From the NCBI GenBank assembly GCA_003345595.1, contig PRDI01000110.1, positions 1 to 63,836 on the forward strand: 63,836 nucleotides of DNA, in the 5' to 3' direction. Below the pieces are notes generated by a model, which searched no databases, was not told where the DNA came from, and saw only the letters and a list, made by a program, of their open reading frames with translations. Positions 41,428-48,200 of the stretch are shown here, piece by piece; position 1 is the first letter of the stretch, and each line of letters starts with the position of its first letter. The translations under genes were made by a program, and so were the position numbers. The DNA is from Candidatus Thorarchaeota archaeon. GTDB lineage: Archaea > Asgardarchaeota > Thorarchaeia > Thorarchaeales > Thorarchaeaceae.

Positions 41428-41725
41428 ATTTCTTCTCCAATGTAACGCACTTGTAAGCTGAGAGATCACGACCGGCATACTGGAGACCCTTTCGCTTCAG
41501 GTCGGTCTTGAGCCAGCGATGGAAAGCGTTAGCCTTCAAGGAAATCCGCTTCTTTTTCTTGCAGTTCATCGACTTGTTAACCTTCGCCGCAACCTTTATC
41601 CCCTTAACATCCACCTTCCGGCAGAGCTCAGAATCAACGAAGTATGCCCCAGCCAGGCAGAAGGGAGCAACGCCTTTCACGACCATCAAGTAGGCACACT
41701 TGTTACAGACGACTTTCGCTTTCAT
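41306..41725 (-). CDS. Cys-containing basic protein
   Basis: 139 residues. N-terminal VVCNKCAYLM, later FCLAG, ELCRK and NCKKKKRISLKANAF: four or more Cys that could bind one zinc ion, then a basic helix. The last ~35 residues overlap the next gene and are low complexity, so the functional part is the first ~100. Unknown role. Confidence 0.5.
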   Translation of the reverse strand: MKAKVVCNKCAYLMVVKGVAPFCLAGAYFVDSELCRKVDVKGIKVAAKVNKSMNCKKKKRISLKANAFHRWLKTDLKRKGLQYAGRDLSAYKCVTLEKKYVGQLSRDSGSLELGEKALLAGAGSSTGAGGVVSADEVGG

Positions 41726-41728
41726 CCT

Positions 41729-42277
41729 TCACCTCGCATTTATGATTCGGAGCGCATAGGCATCCGTCTCGTCTGGGATCGTTTTGACGTCCCCATGATT
41801 GTAGTAGCAGAGCGCCAAGTACCAAGTACCAAATCGTCTGTGTAGCGCTGCCAAATACGTCAACGCCACTTCTGCATTGTCCCTCGGATCATAAATGTCA
41901 AATGAATACTTTCGATGCCAATAGGTATCCAACAACCATTCAATATTTGAAGGTCGGTCGTACAACTGGAACAGACCTCGCGAAGAGTAACCTTCTATCG
42001 TAAGCTTACTAACAGCTGTCGGGATTCTATCTGATTCCTCGATCATCAACTGCCTCGTCACTGAAGCCGGTATCCCCTTGCTCAAACCGTAGTTGATAAC
42101 CCACTGCTCAGTCTCGGCATCAATGGTCTGCCCCCAGGCAAAGAAAGCTACAAACAAAAGAAGAGGAAGGAGAAGCTTACGAAGGAGCTTCGCGGGGGTT
42201 TGTACCTTTCGGTTTTGTTCCGCGGAACTTGAGGTGAACGCTTCCGTGGGTCGTACAACGCGCCTCATACCCAGCAC
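41729..42277 (-). CDS. Lytic transglycosylase (SLT-like), membrane anchored
   Basis: 182 residues. An N-terminal hydrophobic segment (LLRKLLLPLLLFVAFFAWG, ~31-49) is a signal or anchor. The SLT-type domain follows: catalytic Glu in LMIEESDR, the GYSSRGLFQLY motif ~20 residues later, then EVALTYLAALHRRFGTWYLA and YNHG. Cleaves peptidoglycan glycan strands; could act in lysis or in DNA entry. Placement among packaging genes rather than tail genes is unusual. Confidence 0.7.
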   Translation of the reverse strand: MLGMRRVVRPTEAFTSSSAEQNRKVQTPAKLLRKLLLPLLLFVAFFAWGQTIDAETEQWVINYGLSKGIPASVTRQLMIEESDRIPTAVSKLTIEGYSSRGLFQLYDRPSNIEWLLDTYWHRKYSFDIYDPRDNAEVALTYLAALHRRFGTWYLALCYYNHGDVKTIPDETDAYALRIINAR

Positions 42278-42333
42278 TTCGTTTACTTCTCCTTCCCCAA
42301 TTTACCCAGTTCTATTTCTAGCCAAGTACACGA

Positions 42334-42828
42334 TCACTTCAAGCCCCTTAATAAGTTCTCAAAGGAAGTCCACTCAAGAATAACAATCGGCTCCATCAAA
42401 GCTTTTCGTTTATGCACAATCATCCAAGAAGTGCCGTCCTTCTGGTTGGCCCTAACCTGCTCGATAGTCTTTATCAGCTCAAAGGTCTCAGCCGACTTGC
42501 ACTCGACTGTGAACGGGAACTTTTTCTGTGCCTCGATCGTGCGCAGAACGATGTCACTTCCAGATTGACCCATCTCGCGCGAGTGGACCGGGCAGAGATC
42601 ATCCGACTGGACGAACTTCACGCCCAGGATGACACCAATCTTCTCGCAGACCCAGTATTGAAGACCTCGTCCTTTGCTCTTAGCCGACTGGACTGTGATC
42701 TTCTTCGTCGCCCTGACCATCCGCTTGTACAGGACTTCGACTTCCTTCGGCATCAGTTCGGACTTGAAGCAATCATCGATGATGTTGATGAGGGTGTGGA
42801 GTTCTTTGTTACTGAGGCTGGTCGGCAT
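42334..42828 (-). CDS. Putative PD-(D/E)XK nuclease-like protein
   Basis: 164 residues; ATG preceded by GGAGGGAGC. After a helical region comes GLQYWVCEKIGVILGVKF, then GQSGSDIVLRTIEAQKKFPF and TVECKSAETF. The Asp followed ~17 residues later by E-C-K fits a PD-(D/E)XK core (D, ExK). Likely a recombination or repair nuclease next to RecA. Family not specified further. Confidence 0.5.
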   Translation of the reverse strand: MPTSLSNKELHTLINIIDDCFKSELMPKEVEVLYKRMVRATKKITVQSAKSKGRGLQYWVCEKIGVILGVKFVQSDDLCPVHSREMGQSGSDIVLRTIEAQKKFPFTVECKSAETFELIKTIEQVRANQKDGTSWMIVHKRKALMEPIVILEWTSFENLLRGLK

Positions 42829-43039
42829 GCTCCCTCCTCGCCACTTCTTTAGATATGGATTCCATAAAGAGATCCATCCCCATCATCGTAAAGTAGTCCA
42901 AGGTCCTTGGATCAATCTGCGAGGACTCTCTCATCGCTCGGAGTACGTCCGGCGATTTCACCTTGTGGGCCAGGCCGTGGATATAAGCAATCCACGTCTT
43001 ATAAAGCTCCCGCTCATCGACGCCAAAGTCCTGAATCAT
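42809..43039 (-). CDS. Small unknown helical protein
   Basis: 76 residues from ATG at 43039, overlapping the recombinase stop (ATGA). Helical (MIQDFGVDERELYKTWIAYI). Translationally coupled to recombinase, possibly an accessory factor. Confidence 0.5.
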   Translation of the reverse strand: MIQDFGVDERELYKTWIAYIHGLAHKVKSPDVLRAMRESSQIDPRTLDYFTMMGMDLFMESISKEVARREHADQPQ

Positions 43040-44223
43040 TCGGCGTACTTCTTCGGGCGATCTGACTTGACTGCATCCTCGATCAATTCCCACTTAGTCT
43101 TGACCCTCTCGCTAAGTTCGGCTTGCTTACCGTTTGCCTCGATCCAGTTAATTAGCTCGCCGCGGCGCATTGACACTCCGAACTCAGCCTCGAACTGCTC
43201 CTTCAGACCTGCTTCACCGACGATCCATTCGGTGATCTTCCGAACACCTTCTAAATTATATTGCTTTTTGGCGATCTTAAAAAGCTCTTCTTTTTCCGAG
43301 CCTTGGACTTTGATGAACTCAACGAGCGCCTTCGGAGTCACCTCCTTCGCGTTCTCCGACCACTGAAGTGACTCTGACGACGAGCGCATCTCGCCTTTGT
43401 CGGTTCTGAGGTCGTAGAGGAAGTCGAGGTTTGAGCCGACGTTGTCCAGCCCGTAGTCGAAGAGTAGGGTGAAAAAGCAATTGCGGAACGGTCTAGGGGT
43501 CTTCGACTTCTTAGTCATCGCCTTGACTACTACGCCTACAACTCGGTCCTTACGAATGACCTTCTGCGCCGTCGAGAGCCAGAGGGCGGTGTGGGCATAG
43601 AAGTCAAGAGCACGACCGCCGGAACGGGTTTGCTCATTGAACATCGAATCGATCTTGTCCCGGACCTGAGAGACTACAACCAGGAGGACCTTCTTGTCCT
43701 CCGTCATAGCCGTGAGCTCCTTGAAGAACTCCTGAGAGAGAAACTTCGCGGACTCCATCTGATAAGAGCCCTTGACTGCAGCGGCACCTTTCGACTTGAA
43801 GGTCTTAAACCGCTCCTCCGCCCGGTCATGTATTTGCTGAGACGAAAGGCCGTCCAGAGTGTCCAAAACATAGATCCCGACCTCGTCGTCTTCTAGCGTT
43901 CCGAGGAATTCGCGGAAGTTGCAGGACCACTCCTCAACTGTCCTCGACTTGACTCTCTTGTCCTCGTCGGGGATGATCTTGAAACCGTAAAGAGCTTCGG
44001 TGTCAAAGGTGAACCCAGACTCCGCGTCGTCGTATATCCACTTAAGCTTATCCTTCCACTTATGGTATGCAGCGGCGATGAGCTCGCAGGTCAGAAAGGT
44101 CTTTCCACTCGACTTGTCACCGACAATGTTAATCACCCTACCAGCAGGGTAGCCAAACCTCTGCCCGCCACCGACCACCAGGTCGAGGAGGTCTGATCCA
44201 GTCGAGAAGGTTTCTTCATTCAT
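43036..44223 (-). CDS. RecA/UvsX-type recombinase
   Basis: 395 residues. Walker A GDKSSGKT (35-42), Walker B-like VGIYVLDTLDGL, and LLVVVSQVRDKI followed by the ARSGG-like TRSGGRALDFYAH segment are typical of phage RecA/UvsX proteins that drive strand exchange during recombination-dependent replication. The C-terminal ~120 residues are a helical extension. Neighbours are SSB and a UvsY-like protein, completing the T4-type strand-exchange set. Confidence 0.85.
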   Translation of the reverse strand: MNEETFSTGSDLLDLVVGGGQRFGYPAGRVINIVGDKSSGKTFLTCELIAAAYHKWKDKLKWIYDDAESGFTFDTEALYGFKIIPDEDKRVKSRTVEEWSCNFREFLGTLEDDEVGIYVLDTLDGLSSQQIHDRAEERFKTFKSKGAAAVKGSYQMESAKFLSQEFFKELTAMTEDKKVLLVVVSQVRDKIDSMFNEQTRSGGRALDFYAHTALWLSTAQKVIRKDRVVGVVVKAMTKKSKTPRPFRNCFFTLLFDYGLDNVGSNLDFLYDLRTDKGEMRSSSESLQWSENAKEVTPKALVEFIKVQGSEKEELFKIAKKQYNLEGVRKITEWIVGEAGLKEQFEAEFGVSMRRGELINWIEANGKQAELSERVKTKWELIEDAVKSDRPKKYAE

Positions 44224-44614
44224 CGAGGGGTATTCTCTCCTTCACTCTTCGTCGACGCTCGTATGAGAGCTCACTGACATAGATTGTCTTCTTCGGCCCC
44301 ACCTTGATTGTCTCAACGCCCCAGTCCTTGATCCGCTGATAGACAATGGATAAGTTAAGGTTCACTTTCTTCGCCAACTCAGCGACAGACAAATACCCGG
44401 GTGGGGCCTGAAGGTTCTTCTGCATCAAGAACTTGCTTAAACCCGCCCGACTGAACTGCCAGTGGTACCCATCGAGTGATTTCGTCATAAAGCCGAACCG
44501 GAGGCCCTGGTAATAGAGGGCAGCCGAGGACGTCGACCACCCCCTGAAACGACAGAAGCGGAGTGCATCTGCCGTTGTCAAGACCTCCTTGTCAGGGAAG
44601 TCAGATCCTTTCAC
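44216..44614 (-). CDS. MerR/excisionase-like winged HTH protein
   Basis: 132 residues from GTG at 44614, overlapping the SSB stop (GTGA). Helix-turn-helix YLSVAELAKKVNLNLSIVYQ, then RIKDWGVETIKVGPKKTIYV (the wing), resembles MerR-type/excisionase DNA-binding domains. N-terminal half is a possible second HTH. Possibly a regulator or recombination accessory protein. Confidence 0.55.
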   Translation of the reverse strand: MKGSDFPDKEVLTTADALRFCRFRGWSTSSAALYYQGLRFGFMTKSLDGYHWQFSRAGLSKFLMQKNLQAPPGYLSVAELAKKVNLNLSIVYQRIKDWGVETIKVGPKKTIYVSELSYERRRRVKERIPLDE

Positions 44615-45726
44615 TTCTTCGCCTTCTTCGTCGCTTCGAGGGCGTCTCCGCATCGGTCCCAGACCTTGCACTTCGAGCACTCAGGCTTCTTGTCCCAATC
44701 ATCCGGGAACTTGTAGCCGGCCGGGCAGGTGTCACCCTTCGGCTCGTCCTTCGGCTTCTCCTCCCTAGGCTCGTCCCTGCGGCGATCTTGGTCGCGGTCG
44801 CGCTCCCTGGGCCGATCGTCGTCCCTGCTCGGCCTGTGGTCATCCTCCCGATCGCTCCCGCGCTCGCGATCATCGTCCCGGTTGGACCTGTTAGGCCGCT
44901 CGTCCTGCTCCTCGCCCCTGCCTCGACCAGACTCGCCGCGCTCTTCCTCTTCCTCATCATCATCCTGCCCGTAGACGGCACTCTGCATGTCGTCGTAGGA
45001 CATGACAGTCAACGCCTCGTCCAGGGAGATAACCTCGCTCTGGATATCGCGGGGGAGAGACTCGTCGCGGGTCTCGAACGAGAAGGACTTGAACTCCAAA
45101 TACTCGTTCTGGCCGAGCTTGGTCATCGCCCCACGGAAGGAGATGACTTTCCCGTTCTCAACGCCGAGGTCCACACGGCCGTTTTCATCCTTACGGAGGA
45201 AGTCGACTGCGAAATCGACAGGCTCACCGCCGACACCGGAGGCAATGGCTTCCTCGATGAGCTCGTGCTCGAAGAGGTAATGAGAGGTGGAGAAGATCAT
45301 CACGCCCTTCTCAGGCGAACGGGCGTCAAGAACGTTGTAAACAACACGCCTGGAAGCCTTGGCGGCCTTATACTCCTCCTCCTTCCCGGCCTGTCGATAC
45401 TCCTCGGCGAGCTCGCAACACGGGCAAGGCTTGTTGTAGTTCTTCTTCAGACAGACAAAGTCTTGGTCTCCACCGCCAAATCGTTGATGAACCCAGACGT
45501 CCATCACATAGTCATAGTCGCCGATCTTCCAGCGACCCTTGGCGACGAGGGGGTGCTTCTTCGTCTTGATCGGGAACGATAGGATGATGAGACGGTTCCT
45601 CGCCTCCTTAGCCTTGTAAAACTTGGTCTCGGAAGGGAAGCTGAATGGGCCGTTGCTGCCCCCTGAGTCCTTCGTCCTAGCCGACTCTGCATACCTGTTC
45701 TTGAGACTGCTGCTAGAGGTCTTCAT
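44611..45726 (-). CDS. gp32-like single-stranded DNA-binding protein with long Arg/Asp tail
   Basis: 371 residues. The first ~240 residues look like the gp32-type core: basic start, KFYKAKEARNRLIIL, then a zinc knuckle CPCCELAEEY. Unusually, ~255-325 is a low-complexity charged tail dominated by R and D (RDDDRERGSDREDDHRPSRD), then a final Cys-rich end (CPAGYKF, CSKCKVWDRCG). SSB acidic tails normally recruit partners; this one is longer and mixed-charge. Stands between UvsY-like and RecA genes with ATGA/GTGA overlaps. Confidence 0.75.
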   Translation of the reverse strand: MKTSSSSLKNRYAESARTKDSGGSNGPFSFPSETKFYKAKEARNRLIILSFPIKTKKHPLVAKGRWKIGDYDYVMDVWVHQRFGGGDQDFVCLKKNYNKPCPCCELAEEYRQAGKEEEYKAAKASRRVVYNVLDARSPEKGVMIFSTSHYLFEHELIEEAIASGVGGEPVDFAVDFLRKDENGRVDLGVENGKVISFRGAMTKLGQNEYLEFKSFSFETRDESLPRDIQSEVISLDEALTVMSYDDMQSAVYGQDDDEEEEERGESGRGRGEEQDERPNRSNRDDDRERGSDREDDHRPSRDDDRPRERDRDQDRRRDEPREEKPKDEPKGDTCPAGYKFPDDWDKKPECSKCKVWDRCGDALEATKKAKK

Positions 45727-46232
45727 TTCTTCTCCTCTCCTTCTTTTCTGTTGTTGAGGTTGCCCCTGAGACGTTCCGAAGCCTCATCCGCGCCCGTCCG
45801 AGGTGTCCCGGCGTCGGACATGTAGTACCCCCTGGACCAGAGCACGACAAGGTTGTCGAGCCCCGACTTCTTGTGCCCCATCGAGTTGACGATGCCCTCG
45901 ATACGGTACTTCCACTTCTTCGCCTTCCGAAGCTTCTCCTTAGCCTTATCGACCTCGTCGTCCTTAGCCACCAGAGCCTTGATTGTCGAGTCAGTGACCT
46001 TGACTCCTTCAGGCGGACTGTCCCGGAGCTTCATCTCGACCACACCCAGGACCTTGTCGAGTGCGTCGTCGGCTTCGTCCTCGGAGTCTTTCGCTTCGGC
46101 GAGGAGATCGGAATAGTAAAGGTACAAGGTCGACTGACGAGCACACTCCTCGTCGAGCTTGTACTTATTGATGCGAACGTCTCGCTGAACACTCTCGAGC
46201 TCGGCGAGGAGCTTCTCTTCCTGACTGTCCAT
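45723..46232 (-). CDS. UvsY-like recombination mediator (predicted)
   Basis: 169 residues from ATG at 46232 (AAGGAGTG upstream). Helical and charged. Architecture matches T4 UvsY in order: RINKYKLDEECA with LYLYYSDLL early, then TDSTIKALVAKDDEV in the middle, then a long helix ending LDNLVVLWSRGYY. Encoded directly upstream of SSB and near RecA. UvsY loads UvsX on SSB-coated DNA. Similarity is weak by eye and based on pattern plus context. Confidence 0.5.
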   Translation of the reverse strand: MDSQEEKLLAELESVQRDVRINKYKLDEECARQSTLYLYYSDLLAEAKDSEDEADDALDKVLGVVEMKLRDSPPEGVKVTDSTIKALVAKDDEVDKAKEKLRKAKKWKYRIEGIVNSMGHKKSGLDNLVVLWSRGYYMSDAGTPRTGADEASERLRGNLNNRKEGEEKK

Positions 46233-46248
46233 GATCACTCCTTCAACT

Positions 46249-46281
46249 TATTATTGGTCTTCACCGCCCCAAGTTTGAAAA
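46249..46281 (-). promoter_or_regulatory. Bipartite 33-bp motif, copy 1
   Basis: Coding strand TTTTCAAACT, ten variable bases, AAGACCAATAATA, ending 17 bases before the UvsY-like ATG. It fills the space between the transporter stop and that start. A second copy precedes queD. May be a phage-specific promoter (TTCAAA, 18 bases, AATAAT) or an operator. Confidence 0.55.
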
Positions 46282-47004
46282 TTACTTGAAGACCAACGGA
46301 CTGTATGTCGCAGCGCCAATGGTGTCAACGCCTTCCACCTTCTTCACCGTGGCAACGACTTTGTAAGTGAGGGGTGTGAACACAATCTCGATTCCACACT
46401 TGAATACCCACTGCCAAAAGATCATCATCAGTACTGCCCCGAACGGCATAGTCCCAAAGAAACCGATGATAACAAATAGTATAGAATCAAGGCCTTCGCC
46501 CACGATGGTCGAGCCGATCGTCCTCATCCAGAGGTGTTTGTGATTCGGATCCCACTTGATCATCCACTCCTTCATCCTTGCCAAGACGTAGGAGTTCATG
46601 AACTCACCAACCCAGTATGCTATCAGGGAGGCGAGGACAATCCTCGGAACAGAGCCGAGCACAGTGACGAGCGCTTCCTGGTTCTTCCAGAACACAGGCG
46701 CCGGCAGAGAGATAGCCAACCAAAAGGCAAGGACCATCAGGATGTTGGCCGCAAAGCCGAGCCAGATCATCCGCCTAGACCTCGCATAGCCGTAGACCTC
46801 CGTGAGCACATCGCCGAAAATGTAGGACAGGGGAAATAGGAAGACTGCGGCGGTTAGGACTATAGGCCCCACCGCAATCAGCTTGACAGCGATGATGTTC
46901 GACAGGAGCAGAAGCGCGACGAAGGCGGCGAGAAAAACGTCGTAGAGCTTAAAGCCCTTCGCGCCGATCTTGTCGACTTCCTTGAAACTCTTCATTAAGT
47001 CCAT
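46282..47004 (-). CDS. yhhQ: Queuosine-precursor transporter, YhhQ/VUT family
   Basis: 240 residues, about six hydrophobic spans. Signature LLLSNIIAVKLI, then TAAVFLFPLSYIFGDVLTEV and YGYARSRRMIWLGF match VUT-family (YhhQ/QPTR) transporters, which import queuosine precursors such as preQ0 and preQ1. ATG preceded by AAGGAGG. The cell membrane location fits. Together with the queuosine-type cluster 6 kb away it points to salvage or extra supply of 7-deazaguanine for DNA modification. Confidence 0.8.
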   Translation of the reverse strand: MDLMKSFKEVDKIGAKGFKLYDVFLAAFVALLLLSNIIAVKLIAVGPIVLTAAVFLFPLSYIFGDVLTEVYGYARSRRMIWLGFAANILMVLAFWLAISLPAPVFWKNQEALVTVLGSVPRIVLASLIAYWVGEFMNSYVLARMKEWMIKWDPNHKHLWMRTIGSTIVGEGLDSILFVIIGFFGTMPFGAVLMMIFWQWVFKCGIEIVFTPLTYKVVATVKKVEGVDTIGAATYSPLVFK

Positions 47005-47019
47005 TCAAAAACCTCCTTA

Positions 47020-47961
47020 CTACCCTCTCCCGAGGGTCATACTCTGATAAGCCGCTAGTGTCAACCCTGCCTTCCCAGAATCGTAGAAGGGCTGGGAGAA
47101 GCACTCGACAATCAACGCTGCCCTCGAGTTCTCCCTCCCTTGTAAGAGAATCGAGTTAGCATACCCCAGCACCTGGTAACGGATCTTCTCGAAATCTGAC
47201 TCCTCCTCATAGACGCCCTTGAGAGTATCCGCTACATCCCCCCAGGTTCCGTCTTTCTTCATGAGTGCCCGACAGAGGTCGAGCGTTTTCCCCTCCTCCA
47301 TCTCGAGGTCCGACGGATTCGAGCGGAGGAGCTTGAGAGCTTGTTCCTTATCGAGCTTCGCCACCTTCTCCAGGGCGACGAGTGCGGCTCGGGCGGAGCC
47401 TTGGCAGGCGTCGACGATCTCCTCGGACACCTCCGGGAGCAGCTCGATGTTCTCCTCTCGGACTGTCCGCTTCAGGAGGAGGGAGATGTATCGGGGTTCC
47501 AAGGACGAGAACTGGATCTCCGAGCACCGCGTCTTGATCGGCTTGATCAGCTTCTCGGGGTTCGTGGTGCAGAGGAAGAAGTAGACGTGCTCCGGCGTGT
47601 CCTCGAGGGGCTTCAACATCGCGTTCTGGAAGTCCTTCGACGTCATATGCACCTCGTCGATGATCCAGACCCAGATCTTCCCTTGAAAGGGGAAGGACTG
47701 CATCTGCGAGATGATTCCTCGAGCGGTGTCGATGCCTCTGTTGTTCGCCGAGTTGACCTCGATCAGGGCAAGGTCATCGACGCCGAGCTTCTTCGCGAAG
47801 ATGCGCGCCGCCGTGGTCTTCCCGCACCCGCTAGGCCCGGTGAACAGGAAGGCGTGAGAACGTTCTGGGTTGGCCAGAGCGTCGTTGAGGGTCTGGATGA
47901 CCTCCTTGTTGCCGAGCATGTCCTCGAAATTCTGCGGCCTGTACTTGTGATAAAGACCCAT
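47020..47961 (-). CDS. Sliding clamp loader ATPase (DnaX/gp44-like)
   Basis: 313 residues from ATG at 47961 (AAGGAGGAT upstream). Starts MGLYHKYRPQNFEDMLGNKE, the DnaX/RFC signature. Walker A GPSGCGKT (42-49), Walker B WIIDEVHM (99-106), sensor-type CTTNPEKL, and RCSEIQFSSLEP. Loads the clamp encoded ~3 kb upstream. Only one loader subunit gene is seen here. Confidence 0.9.
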   Translation of the reverse strand: MGLYHKYRPQNFEDMLGNKEVIQTLNDALANPERSHAFLFTGPSGCGKTTAARIFAKKLGVDDLALIEVNSANNRGIDTARGIISQMQSFPFQGKIWVWIIDEVHMTSKDFQNAMLKPLEDTPEHVYFFLCTTNPEKLIKPIKTRCSEIQFSSLEPRYISLLLKRTVREENIELLPEVSEEIVDACQGSARAALVALEKVAKLDKEQALKLLRSNPSDLEMEEGKTLDLCRALMKKDGTWGDVADTLKGVYEEESDFEKIRYQVLGYANSILLQGRENSRAALIVECFSQPFYDSGKAGLTLAAYQSMTLGRG

Positions 47962-47972
47962 ACATATCCTCC

Positions 47973-48200
47973 TTACCAATCTCGATTTTCTACGGACCGC
48001 CGAATGTTAACGATCGCCTTCCTCTGCCCAGGCGTGACTGACTTGTTCTCCACGATGTGGTCACGGATGCCCTGGATTGTGTCTGAGGCGAAGTCATAAT
48101 CGTCGTCGAAGAGCATCTTGTCACACTGGTCGAGAATGGTTCTCCACTCTTCCTCTTCGGCCTGGTGCTCATCGACGGCTTCTTGCAACCGCTTGTTCAT
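47973..48200 (-). CDS. Small acidic protein after polymerase
   Basis: 75 residues from ATG at 48200, overlapping the polymerase stop (ATGA) and preceded by GGAGGCAGAGA. Glu/Asp-rich (DEHQAEEEEWRTILDQCD). Might be a replisome accessory factor; no family recognised. Confidence 0.55.
   Translation of the reverse strand: MNKRLQEAVDEHQAEEEEWRTILDQCDKMLFDDDYDFASDTIQGIRDHIVENKSVTPGQRKAIVNIRRSVENRDW

Noticed and set aside
44563..45582. 339-codon plus-strand open frame
   Set aside because: Shadow opposite the SSB gene; Leu/Val/Pro-rich composition results from the antisense of its charged tail.
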